A DNA stretch of 64,000 nucleotides, taken from positions 124,001 to 188,000 of the forward strand of contig NW_026570368.1 of the NCBI RefSeq assembly GCF_019649055.1, read 5' to 3'. Of the stretch, positions 12,417 through 23,169 are shown in pieces. This DNA comes from Paramacrobiotus metropolitanus. Its lineage: Eukaryota; Tardigrada; Eutardigrada; Parachela; Macrobiotidae. A model generated the notes under the pieces. The model did no database searches. It was not told the DNA's origin and worked only from the letters and a program-made list of their open reading frames with translations. Positions within the stretch are counted from its first letter, which is position 1; each line of letters starts with the position of its first letter. The position numbers and the translations under genes were made by a program.

Positions 12417-12786
12417 TTAACACCAAGATTGTATTGTGAATTTCCGTAGCGTCTTACAAAAGCCTGATAGAATTCGGTGCTTCACGGGTCGGTAATAACA
12501 AACAAATCCACCTGAAAAAAGAACAAAAATAAATAAATTAAAAACTTTTCTTTTGGCTGTCTTACAACACGCCGAATAGAAAATACTTACAACACACCGA
12601 TTGCATATACAACGATGATACTGAGAATTCTATAATTTCTTGCTCAGATGTACCAGCCTGTTTGTTCTCATAGCACGTGGCTTCGAAATCAATCACAATC
12701 AGGTAAACCAGTGCATATTCAGGCTTATTTCCGGCTGACATTTGTCGAACAGAACTACCAGCTCCCGCTATAAGAAACAGTCCCAT
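12417..12786 (-). CDS. Truncated ERI-1/Snipper-like DEDDh 3'-5' exonuclease
   Basis: Exon 1 (12,786-12,591) contains the Exo I motif VIDFEATCYEN and the following QEIIEFSV block, as in ERI-1/3'hExo exonucleases that trim small RNAs and histone mRNA ends. The donor is GTAAGT; exon 2 (12,511-12,417, after TTTTTTCAG) joins in phase and continues with YYRPVKH...LSGFCKTL, matching the next conserved block. The frame then ends at a stop, giving about 96 aa where the domain needs about 180, so the Exo II and III residues are absent. It is likely a captured host fragment or a decayed gene. It lies inside the Maverick next to the left terminus, on the same strand as most element genes. Confidence 0.55.
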
Positions 12787-13582
12787 CAGTTTTCATCCCG
12801 TATTAATTCATAATTCACTTTTTAATTCTTATTACATAAATAAAGTAATTTTGTTTTCTTTATGTTATTCTAATTCATTTTTAAATATGTGCATTATCTT
12901 TGTGCTGTTTAAAAAAATAACGGAATCTGACGGGTATTTACGTAATTTATTTTGACGATTAAAGTGTGTCTTACCATAAGTTGTTTACCATCGGATTTCA
13001 AGAAACGACTAACGTAATCTCGGATGCCATCAATGAATCTGCAATAAAATTATTAAAATCATTACTAAAATATCGATCTGTGCATTCCCACAGGCAAAGG
13101 CACACACTCAGCTGGCTTAACTGCACCATGCCTATTAAATTTACGAAAATTTCATGAAAAAGAGGATGCAACTCAGATATTAGTAAATAAATAAAGAGCG
13201 ACAGTACAGAATATAGGAAGAAATCAAATGAAAATAAAATGAAAATTAAACCGAGAAAATTCAACAGCATTCTGTGCAATTCTACGTAGCATATAAATTG
13301 CCATCAGAATAAAAAATACAAATTATTATCAGAAAGAAACCCAGACTGCCGTCAGAATAAAAAAACCAAATAAAAATACGGAGAAAACAGCTTAATTAAG
13401 CAAAATCATCTGCCAGTCTGCACTAGGCTTACCTGCGAGTCCGCCAGTCCAACGTCTCCCGTCTTTCGTCCCGTTTACCGTCGCTTTCAGCGTTGTCTGT
13501 CCCAAAATCGTCCTCGGGTTCTCCGTCGTCTCTGCTTTTGTCGTTATTCCCCATCGTCTGCTGTTGTGGGCCACAAATTTCT

Positions 13583-13672
13583 CAGCCCCGCGTCCATTAC
13601 AGCCCCGCATCTGTCACAGCCCCGCGTCCGCTACAGCTCTGCGTCCCTCACAACCCCGCGCCCTCCGCAGCC
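13583..13672. repeat. C-rich tandem repeat, 17-bp period
   Basis: Five units of about 17 bp resembling CAGCCCCGCGTCCNTTA. Proline/serine-rich frames here (13,493-13,833) come from the repeat and lack further support. Confidence 0.7.
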
Positions 13673-13972
13673 CAGCTTTTTGCTATTCCCTCGGTCTCGC
13701 CACCCCCCCTCACCCCCCCCTCGCTGCGCTGCCCTTGGTTGTACTGTTACCTATAACGCCCCTGTTTGTACCGTTACCTTTATGCCTTACAAAGCCACAC
13801 TGCGCACGATTATCGTCTGAGAATTTTATTTAGTTAGTTACCTTCGTATTAAAAGAATTGCCACAGAATCACCAAGTATACAGTTTACAAGTAACAAATT
13901 ACTAAAAATTACTTCGCCATCCTATTTCATATATCTAGTTTAATTTGGCTAGGCCAAAAACACTGGATATTG

Positions 13973-14275
13973 TCAAAACTGCTTTTTATGGTAAAGATCG
14001 TCGTCCAAGTCGGCCTTCCATTTGGCCGCCTGTTTCATTTCTTCATGCATCTGGGGCGTAATTTTAGAGGCAAAAAATGCCAAAGGCACTAAAAAATAAT
14101 TAAATTACCTAAAAGCTAAGAAAATTTATAAACACGACTTACAATTTGCCTGCTGAGCGCTACGACGCAAAAACGCGATGGTGTCCGCATCCAGATTCAA
14201 TCTGCGGATTTCTTCTGGAAGATCGCTGTCCTCCGGAATGGTGGATGAAATCTCGTTGCTTTGCTGGCTGGCCAT
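13973..14275 (-). CDS. Small two-exon Maverick cargo protein, 82 aa, unknown function
   Basis: Exon 1 runs from the ATG at 14,275 to 14,143 (donor GTAAGT); exon 2 runs from 14,088 (after TTTTTTAG) to the TGA at 13,973. The join is in phase and yields 82 residues starting MASQQSNEISSTIPED and ending in DDDLYHKKQF. It is hydrophilic with predicted helices (LPEEIRRLNLDADTIAFL and MHEEMKQAAKWKADL), with no membrane segment or cysteines. I do not recognise the family. It was easy to miss because each exon is short; the clean splice signals and codon use support a real gene. Confidence 0.6.
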
Positions 14276-15441
14276 GTTGTTGGAAATCTTGAAATTGTAG
14301 ACTGGAGATGACTGACTGAATTCATTCTCACTAGCACAGACTTATGAGGTTAGAAAAATCTTTAACTGTCAACACGATGGAACGTGATGTTCCATCACTT
14401 TCTGTTGAACAATCGCATTGGAATGCATACGTTTTCGATTGCGATTCTCCCTAAAATACAATATCTATAATTTTACGCTTAAACGTTAGAAAATTTAACA
14501 GGTACGTACAAATATGAGTTGTATATGCTTGTGAATGAAGTATAATGGTGATGTTTGTGATCTAGCTGGCCGTTCCATTGTGATATCGTTTCTTCCTTTT
14601 AGGCGTCTGTTTAGCGTGTGTGCGTGTACGTCTGTGGCCAGAAAAAGTTCCTGGTGGCACTACGCACATTTTTTCCGCACGAACTCCACCGTAAGTTCCT
14701 TGTCTAATTGCTATGTACTAATTAACTTTTTTTACCTAATACTCCGAAGGCTTACACTAAATACTTTCTGTTTTGTTGTACTTGTGCAGAATTAGGATTT
14801 TGTAATCCAGTAAACAGTTTCGGGACTTGTAAAGTTTGCCCTGGCTCTATCGGAAAATTTTCAACACTGATCTAGACGAAATTTTTCTTTCTGCCTAAAA
14901 ATCAACTTTTTAATCTTTTTGCTCTCTGTTTCATACTATAAGACTTGTTAATTATTATTGAACATTATATTATAGGTACTTTATGAGTCCGAATGCAATT
15001 AATGACTGAAATTAATTATTTACAGGTTATTACATGCGGGATAGCGATACTATTAGGAACACCATCTGACCACACACACAGCATTGCGTGAACGTCTACG
15101 ACGGTACAATTTAATATTCGGAACCAAATTATTCTGTGTTCCTAGCATAATATTAATATTGTTACATCCGAATTAATGCTATACCTTTAGTTTACCGCAT
15201 TTTATTTTTAGTATCATTAAACTGTCTTAATTGCAGATAATTTACCACAATTACAACGGACTGCGGCTATATCAAGCGCCAAAGTAAAATTCACCTTAAA
15301 TAATCGTTTGTCAACTATTTGAATAATTTATTATAATTTTAATGTATTATAGCAATTGATCAGTTATATCTGCTGTAAATATCAGTGTAACCATTTGCAG
15401 GCTGACATTACGACTGTGCTAGCATCACAACGCAAGTCTAT

Positions 15442-16037
15442 ATGGCTGAGCAGGAGCAAAGGTCAAAGCGGAAAATGGGACCAACAGAGTAAGCTGATTT
15501 CGTAAAAATATTCAGTGAAGCAAAAACATTTTTCTATAGCATAATTTTTACTTTTCATGATAATCAATTTCGGTTTTCAAAATTTATCACGTATATACTG
15601 CTACTGAATAATATTCAATCTGCTGTACAACCAAATCAACCAAGTCTTGCATCTGTTTATCTTTATTTTATTTTAAGTGTAAGCAAAATAAAAATACAGT
15701 AAAATCAAAATTATTCAATAGTTCAAAGACATCGATACTATTTAAGTCATCAGTCAGCAGAACCGCCAGTGATGTCGTGCCAGAGTTATTTGCAAAAATG
15801 GAGCAGCAAAGAAAACACAAGCCAGCTCTCACAGCGCTTGCTGCGGCTTGTATAATTATCCTGGTGATAATAATTCTAGTAGGCGATATTATTCTGCCTA
15901 TCGCAATAGCGACAATACAGCAACAACAACAGCAGCAGCAGCAAGAGCTTGATAAAAATCAAACAGGAACGTTATTTTCGTCGACGTACCCGAACGGGAG
16001 CGTCGTCAAGTCCGGCAGTATCCTTCGTTTATCATAG
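15442..16037 (+). CDS. Single-pass membrane protein with polyQ, 107 aa
   Basis: Exon 1 is 15,442-15,488 (MAEQEQRSKRKMGPT; donor GTAAGC), exon 2 is 15,761-16,037. The acceptor is a tandem CAGCAG, and both choices keep the frame. The product has a basic N-terminal part, one strongly hydrophobic segment (about residues 36-68, containing AAACIIILVIIILVGDIIL), a run of nine glutamines and a short tail with two N-glycosylation sequons (NQT, NGS). Positive residues before the membrane segment suggest a type II topology. Its 3' end overlaps the 3' end of PolB on the other strand by 79 bp. Short exon-like pieces at 14,604-14,691 may be 5' untranslated exons. Family unknown; an internal ATG at 15,798 would give a shorter unspliced form. 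Confidence 0.5.
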
Positions 16038-19000
16038 GTAAGCTTAAAGCGCTTTACCTGGTCCACAGCATCAATTTCAAGGGTCCGTTTATTACGCCGT
16101 ATCACGGAAGAATACCGTAAGGGGTACACTTGAGGTCCAGGGGTCGTCCAGAGTGAAGTGAAAGTATTTAAATTAAGTGTTTTCTTGATAGTTCGATTGA
16201 GTGTAAAACCTTTAACTTTGCAGACATGCTTTCCTTTGTTCGTCACATAAGCATAAGATTTAGGAGCGCAGACGGTGACCTCTGTGATGAATTCACCATC
16301 ATTTAATTCGTTTGTCAAGTCCCCCATGTAGTTTCCCAATGGAACTTCAGGATCTCCTTGCCGATGAATCCACATTAAGGAATCAGTATCAAAATATATC
16401 AGGTTACGTCCAACTTGAGACATATAATTGTATAAGTGAAGGCGGGCATGGGCCGTCGTGAACCTAAATCATCCAACCAATAAATATTTTTAAAAAGAAC
16501 ATATTTATTATATTTAATTTACACTTACGCCGCAAGGATAACATTAGTCTTTGGGTTAACTGGAATAAAGTCTTCCTTGGACTTGTACGCAACTTGAATA
16601 ACGGTGTCACTGAAGAATTCGATATTGTGAATTTCCAACGCATCATTTAATAAAAGTTCGTAAAAATCTTTGGGCTCGGAAATGAACTGTGTAGACAATC
16701 TATCCTCGCGCATCCCGAGTCGGCCCCAAAAACTACAAAGAGAATAGAAACGTTAAGCAATTTCAGCTAATGTATACCTAATGAAACAGAAGACATACTT
16801 GTTTAAAAATAACTTTGCAAGGGCGCGAAGCCCCAGGTTTTTTTCCACTTTCTCGGCGTCAATAGATGCACCTTCTCGAAGTAAAAATTCTTCCATATAC
16901 TGCTTTTCTCTTCTTCTGTTTTAACATTAGAGGGCCAACCGCTGGCTTCCGTTTTTAATTTCAAGAAATGCTGGATGTACTCTTTAAATAAACCTTCGCG
17001 AGAACTCGGAAAATGCCAAATTTCGTAGACTTTTACCACCGTATATCCCAAGGATAGTGCCTTAATGATTTCCACAGAGCACCAGACGCCCGTAAGTGAT
17101 CTTTCGGCGTCTGTGTGCTGACAGCTAGAATTTTGCTGCGTTTCAGCACATAGCCGGCATAGCGGAAAAGTTAATTTTTCGGTACGATAAGGTAGAACAG
17201 GTAACCATAGACTTTTGGGCGGTAGAATGGTCAGGTAAAATAGTCCAAAATAATTTTCCAAGTTTGGATCAAAGTCCGCAGTAATTCGCACGTGTGGGCC
17301 AACTGGATATCTTTTCCGCGAATTCACAAAGGGATATTCCGAAATGACATCGGCAAACCTAAAAAAACACCTCCCATTAAAATTGAAATTATAATCTTTA
17401 CTTAACTAGTTGTACCGTATTTGTTCTCCGGGCTCGCATTTATAATGCAACCGTGTCCCGTTGGTCCGGCCGCCATATAGAGCATCGCGGGGTTGAAGAG
17501 GTGCGTGAACATGAATATCTTTTATTGTTTCACGAAAATCCTCATCGTCTACCAATTTCTGATCGTACTCGCTTTCCCAAATTTTAATAACAGAGTATCC
17601 CATTTGCTCAAGGGCAATTTCCCGTTGGACGGTTGCCGCATGCAAATCCTCCATCGTTTGCTTGAGATGAGGATTTACAAATGTGCGTTTCGTGGTTGCG
17701 GGATTGCCGTGCCAGAAGTCGCCATAGAATTCGTAAATAATTTCCGCTTCTTCGTCATAGCCGTCCACGTAAAATTTTCCAATCTTCTTTTCCCTTGCAA
17801 GTGCTTTGCCTTCCGTCATTTCAATGTAGCACAACCATTTACCACATTTGACTGATTGCATGCGCTGACTAGGGTTTTTTACAATAGCAATAAGGTTTTT
17901 TTCCAATATCCGTGCGCGCCAGAAAAAATGGCATATACCCGCAATTGTTAGCGCGGAAGTAAATGGGCAAAGCCCGCCTGAAATACCCATGAACAACTTT
18001 CGGAATTCTTGAGAGCAGACGCGTAGAGTGTTAACATCCTGTTTGCAGTATTTGACGAGCTCCTCGTTGACATTGTACTTCCCTTTCTTTTTTCTCCGAT
18101 CTTTTCGATAAAATCCTTTGATAAAGTCTTTTCTTTCTTTGTTATTCATCAAGCTATAGTTGAAATCCTCCCTTTTAGGATAGGGAATAATTTTGCCAAA
18201 ATTTTCTGGGCGATTGACCGGATGAGGGAATTTACCCTTTTGCTCTGTCGCTCCAAACGCTTGAGCCCAAGCGTCGAGCGATTGGGGATTGTAATTTAAA
18301 GTATCACGAAATTTTATGCCAAATTCAGGTACATCCAGTTGCATAATTTTTGAGCCGTTCATTATGAGCTTTGGAACTATCCCATTTTTTAATAACCATT
18401 TCAGAACAAAAAAACCGTCGAACGCCCGAAGGTTGTGGGCCAAGACATAAAAGTTTTTAAATGATCCGGAAAACAAAAACTCGCAAAATTCTGTTGTTAT
18501 ATCCCGGCCGATATCGGACGAGTCGGCAGGAAAAATCCATTCCTGGCCGTTGTCGTTTTGGATAACGGCCAGGTTCGGAATAAAATTGCCCGTTTCCGGA
18601 CACGGGTAAGTCTCAAAATCGAAATAGAGAAACTGGGCCTGTTCGTGCTTTTCGAGATCCTGGTCCGTCAGGACTTCGGGCTCAATGTAGCAAACATGGT
18701 CATTTGTTACGTGTTCTTTGCACACCGTGCAAAAAATCTCACCGCACACGTGGTCCGTGGTACGAAAAGCTCTGGAGACAAATGATTGGCAAGATGAACA
18801 GACAAATAGCGTTTGACATACCGTAATCCCGTTTTCTCCCGAGCCAGCAGCGCGGTGATGATTGAAACACTCTTCACCGTTAAATGTTCGGCAGCAGTCC
18901 GAACAGTATATTCTATCTTCTCCAGGATTACATTCGAATCGCAGGCATTGTTTGCAACGGTATTGGCATCGATGGCGATTTTTATGATCGTATCCGCGAC

Positions 19001-19937
19001 TGCAACGGTCGCACCAGTATGATGTTTTGAACCAAGCCGGCAGGCTTTTCAAGACATCAAAATGGTTATTATGATGTAGCAGACGAATCTTTTTTTCGGC
19101 ATATTCGCCGGCATAGACAATCGTATTGAGGTGGTCGACGCTCGTTATCAGGATTTGGTAGTCCGGTAAGGCCATTTGAAACTGTTGAACGTCTTCCAAA
19201 GTATATTGTCGAAGTTCTAGTCCTGCGCTAGCAATGAGTTCGTTTGCCATTTTTGTCTGCAGCGTTCTGTCGGAAGCCGTACAGAGTCCTTTGGTGCGAT
19301 ACAAGCATCTGTACAGCGGTATATTATCATCTGCGAGGGCCTTAGCTATAACAAGCGCACGAGCCAGACAGAGGTTGTCTGAATTACGCACAGGTATTAC
19401 GCTCCTCATGGTCTCCAGCTTTTTGCGCAATAATAAAGGAACATCGTATCGACAGGATCCAGCGGGAAGGTTGGAATGGTGAATTTCCAGCTCAAAAGAA
19501 TCATCCAGTACAAATTCTTGGTTTGAATTGAGTACGCGGGAAACTTCTTTCATCAATCGCGCAACGGTTAACTGATCACGACGAATGAAAGGTGTGTGAA
19601 TAGGGTACGAGAGGTGACGGCTATGCAACTTGATTCTTACCCGTTCGTGATCTGGGATGTCAGTAAGGATTTCATTTAAGATTTCGTTCAAAATGGCTGT
19701 TATGACATCGGGAATCTCAGCAAAAGGAATATGATTGAGCTGATGAACTTTGCAAGCAAATCTTTTACACGTCATCTGATAACGGCGGTTGTAAAAATCA
19801 TTTATCGGTTTCAACACAAAAAAGTTCTTTATATGAAGCGGGTCTTCGGTAACATCGTCATCATTAACAGCATTAGTATCGTTATCATTATCAGAATCAA
19901 TTAAATCAGCAGCAGCATCAGCAACTATGCGAGGCAT
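15959..19937 (-). CDS. Maverick protein-primed DNA polymerase B (frameshifted)
   Basis: This is the replicative polymerase of the element. I read four exons: 19,937-17,416, 17,358-16,799, 16,732-16,529 and 16,463-15,959, with introns of 57-66 nt and good splice sites. The N-terminal third has the NLCLARALV block and a cysteine-rich zinc-finger region typical of Maverick polymerases. Next come the 3'-5' exonuclease motifs: Exo I YFDFETYP, Exo II HNLRAFDG and Exo III YCKQDVNTLR. Then polymerase motif A (ADVISEYPF, split by the first intron), motif B (KLFLN...WGRLG) and motif C (YFDTDS). The start is the ATG at 19,937, 17 nt after the previous gene's stop. Within exon 2, near 16,912-16,922, the frame shifts by one base (a likely lost base in a purine run), so this copy would be truncated before motif C unless the base is an assembly error. 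Confidence 0.9.
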
Positions 19938-19954
19938 TTTCGCAAGCAGAAAGG

Positions 19955-21411
19955 TCACAGCAACTGGTTCTTAATGACAGAAAAGTGTTCCTGACACTGC
20001 TTTACAAATTCTAACTCATCTGACTTTATATCAACACAATTTTTTATGGTATCGCCAGATCTGATACGTACAGACATGGCTGAGTCATCGGAGGCAGTCG
20101 TAGTACGGTTTTCATGAACAAAAGCTGCTTGGGTATTGGACGTGGTGTCGATAATGCACCACGATAGGGTTTCCGGATGCGCATTGGCGGTGGAGGCGGA
20201 GACTGTTTTTTGGCGGTATTTTGCAAAAGCAGGCGTATTGGTCCATTCTATAATCTTTTCCAGAATATCCATTCCGACAACCAGTTCATTGCACCGTGTA
20301 TTTTTATGGCGGGCAATAACGAACTGTACGTTGGATTTTTTATGCAACCGGTAGAAAGCCATGAAAGGATTATTGGATCCTTTTCTAACAAAGATGCTAT
20401 ACGCATCGCGGTACTGTGAATAACTTCGGAAGGTCCTATCGTCCCGTTTATCAGTAAAGGTCTGGTAGAGCCAGTCCACGGATTCAGCGTTTGCTAATCT
20501 GATACGTTTGGCAGATGGCACGAGATACTGGTCCCCAGAATCCGCTGGCGCTGCAGTAACAGTATCTACAGAAGAAAATATTCAAAAAAGAGTTTAGGAT
20601 CAGGATAAGAAACTTACTTTTTGACGATGATGGAAGTGCAGATGTACTGGGTTCAGCAACTTCAGCAGTTGGAGATGTAGTGGCACCAGAGAACGGAACG
20701 GAAAGCGGTGAAACGAACGGCAATTGATCTGAGATAGGTAATGGATCGGGAAGTTGTTGGTCACCAGGGAGAGCTGTAGTGTTATGTGGCGACAGAATAA
20801 TGTAGAGATGGCGCTGCTTGTAGTATTCGTAACGCGCTATATATCCTTGCACTGGATCAATGCCTGCAACATCACTATATTTTGAAAAAAAGTTGCAAAA
20901 ACAAACAAAGCATCAGACTCGCTTTTCAAGTCTTCCAGGCGGCCATATAATGGTGTTAAACGGAATATCTGGTCACCCACTGCAATATGAAAATGAAACT
21001 TGAGGCATATGTTGCTGCTGCTGCTGGCAGAGAAATAAAATTAGTGTAGATACCGTGGTGGCGGATTTCCGCACCAGTTGCTTCATCTATAAATTAAAGA
21101 AATGCTCAGCTCCAAAAATTCAGTGAACGAGATGATAAAAATAACTAAACCTTTAAAAATCGGCTGAATGGGTGGTGGAGACCACGGGCTTGATTGAAAG
21201 TGTAGTTCTGGCTGTTGTTGTTGTTGTTGTTGTTGCGTTACTACAATAAATTGACATTTCAACAGCTGTACAAAAAGTTTTCGCGTTTAATTATACCCAA
21301 AGCACTTGTTGCCGGAGTGGTAAGAACATTATAGTCCTGCAGCTGAATTTCCAAGTCACCTAAAACTTTATCCCAAAGAGCCTCGCCATCAAAAGCATTA
21401 AGGTCATCCAT
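19955..21411 (-). CDS. Six-exon unknown Maverick gene directly upstream of PolB, 388 aa
   Basis: Exons are 21,411-21,297, 21,240-21,151, 21,086-21,054, 20,979-20,919, 20,874-20,618 and 20,565-19,955. Every join is in phase with GT/AG ends, for a total of 388 aa. It starts MDDLNAFDGEALWDKV, has a CAG-derived glutamine run, a Pro/Ser-rich linker (exon 5), and a C-terminal domain of about 190 aa with motifs DWLYQTFTDKRDD, NPFMAFYRLHKK and LEKIIEWTN. The stop lies 17 nt before the PolB ATG. Position next to a protein-primed polymerase makes a replication role, such as the primer (terminal) protein, a possible guess, but I see no diagnostic motif. PolB has its own usual N-terminal region, so this is not a missing piece of it. 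Confidence 0.6.
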
Positions 21412-21487
21412 TATCCATTACGTTTAAAGAATCCACAACAAATGAAAGCAAGTAGAGAAAAAAGGAAGCAGAATAAACGTATTGCAG

Positions 21488-21494
21488 TTATATA
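21488..21494 (-). promoter_or_regulatory. TATA box upstream of the six-exon gene
   Basis: TATATAA on the minus strand, about 80 nt before the ATG at 21,411, in the 160-bp gap after the IAP stop. Confidence 0.5.
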
Positions 21495-21571
21495 GTATCA
21501 GCAGAATGCAACTGCAACATTTTGCAGTGCAACATTTTGTCACACACAATTTTCCAGAACAGCAAAATGCA

Positions 21572-22941
21572 TCAAGTAAAATAAAGTGACGTGACGGCTT
21601 CAACAGGCTGACGACAGTACGGGCAGAGGCTTCCACGGTCTAGGGTCGCTTTGGCGCACTGTCCGCACATGACCAGATGTTTACACGGACTGATCAGCGT
21701 GTTGGCATACCGCGACAGACAGATTTTACATTTCAACTGCTCAACGGTGCGGGCATCGTCTCCGACGGGTACTTCGGTGGCATAGTGCAAAAAATGCTTT
21801 TGTTCCAGGAAATCGGCGTTATGGAACTCCACCGCTTCTTCCAGTTCCTCCCAAAAATAGAAACGACCCTTCTTTTTAGCTTTAGCGGCATCAATTTGGT
21901 CTTGACTGAAGCCAACGAGCCGTGCTTTGTTTTCCAAAACAGTCATACCTACATAATATTATTATTAAAAAACAAACTACACAAAAAGTAAAAGTGACAA
22001 ACAGATCAAACACACCTTGTATTCCAATGTCGGTAACAGGGGACTTGCAAGCTCGTATAACATCGTTGATGAACCGTTTGCCTTTCACGTTCATCAGATA
22101 TGCACAGGCTGGTGATTGGCGGGCATGTTCAATCCATGGTTCCAGATCCAGCGGCAATCCAGAAATGAAAACATAGCAGTAAAAACAGCGTACAGCATCC
22201 GGGCATACCGAAACACCCGGCACAGCAAGACCTGCATAATAATAAAAAACCCATTGTCCTGTAAACAACGGGCGACCGGAAGCGCGAAGCGCTCCGGTCG
22301 ACGTTGTTTACCCCGTCCGACACATTAGCCAAATGTGTCGGCAGCGAGCAACGGGGCCCCCCCACCCCCCTTCGCCTGGTTTAACTGTTCGACCAGTAAT
22401 CGTAACCGTTGTTTTTTTTGTGTCGATCTGATAGCCAAAAAAATGCTTTGTTGTGAAGCTCACCGCAGTTGTAGAATCCAGCTTCGGCCAGTTTGTACAC
22501 CAAGTGTTTTTTGTCTTCGGGCCACGGTCTATCGTCAAAGGAAAACGCCCGCGCATACATGGTGTTATACTTTGCGCAGTCGGGATTGTTTGGGGGTGAA
22601 TGGTTGTACTCAATGTTGTCCTGATCGTAATCCATCCGCACCCCGTTGCATTCCACCCACATCTGTGGGAAGTTATCTTTAACCGCTTTGCCAAAGCATG
22701 GATTCTTGCACGGTGTGCGATAGATGCCCGTTAGACATGTTCCCTCAATCTCACAGCAGTAAACGCAACGGATCTGGTGCTGGATCCCCGTGCAGTACCA
22801 GCCCAGTTCGGCGTACTCTTTCGCCACTTCCAGTGTAATTTTACCCCCACAACCACGAAATGTTTCAATGCGATTCTCAACACTTTCGGCTGGATAGCGC
22901 GGATCCCCACGAGGGCCAAAAGCACTTGCAAAACCGTCCAT
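21572..22941 (-). CDS. Inhibitor of apoptosis protein (two BIR-like regions plus RING), 356 aa
   Basis: IAPs block caspases and act as ubiquitin ligases. Exons are 22,941-22,464, 22,231-22,016 and 21,948-21,572, with phase-1 joins and clear splice sites. The first BIR-like region (from about residue 15) has the fold core (YAELGWYCTG, CVYC) but I do not see its usual distal His and Cys. The second BIR begins SFDDRPWPEDK, crosses the first intron at GFYNCG|, and is complete (DAVRCFYC then PWIEHARQSPAC). The third exon ends with a C3HC4 RING (CKICLSRYANTLISPCKH...CPYCRQP). Nuclear arthropod viruses also carry IAPs; here it sits among Maverick genes, divergent from the PC4-like gene, and so is probably anti-apoptotic cargo. 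All reading frames are intact. Confidence 0.88.
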
Positions 22942-22995
22942 TGTTCGGTTAGCGTGTAGCCGTGCGTACGTGCGTGTGTGCTCTATACTCTACGG

Positions 22996-23002
22996 TTTTA
23001 TA
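22996..23002 (-). promoter_or_regulatory. TATA box of the IAP gene
   Basis: TATAAAA on the minus strand about 55 nt upstream of the IAP ATG, inside the 228-bp divergent intergenic region. Confidence 0.55.
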
Positions 23003-23085
23003 AAGCTCAGTGTGAACAGCAAAATGCTGAGCAACAATTTGCTGAACCGGATTTTGTGGTCAGGGTGTTTAGAGTATTTGATTAA

Positions 23086-23093
23086 TATAAATA
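23086..23093 (+). promoter_or_regulatory. TATA box of the PC4-like gene
   Basis: A consensus TATAAATA on the plus strand, 77-84 nt upstream of the ATG at 23,170. Confidence 0.55.
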
Positions 23094-23169
23094 CAGGCTT
23101 CTAATTCCAACTCGTTTTCATTATTCTTCCTGACACTTTTAGTTAGTCTACCTTTTCTTCTGATATACC

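Noticed and set aside
13493-13833. Proline-rich proteins in three frames
   Set aside because: Low-complexity C-rich tandem repeat; no single frame shows other coding evidence.
17493-20419. Plus-strand frames inside PolB and the six-exon gene
   Set aside because: Shadows of the minus-strand coding sequence without motifs or splice support.
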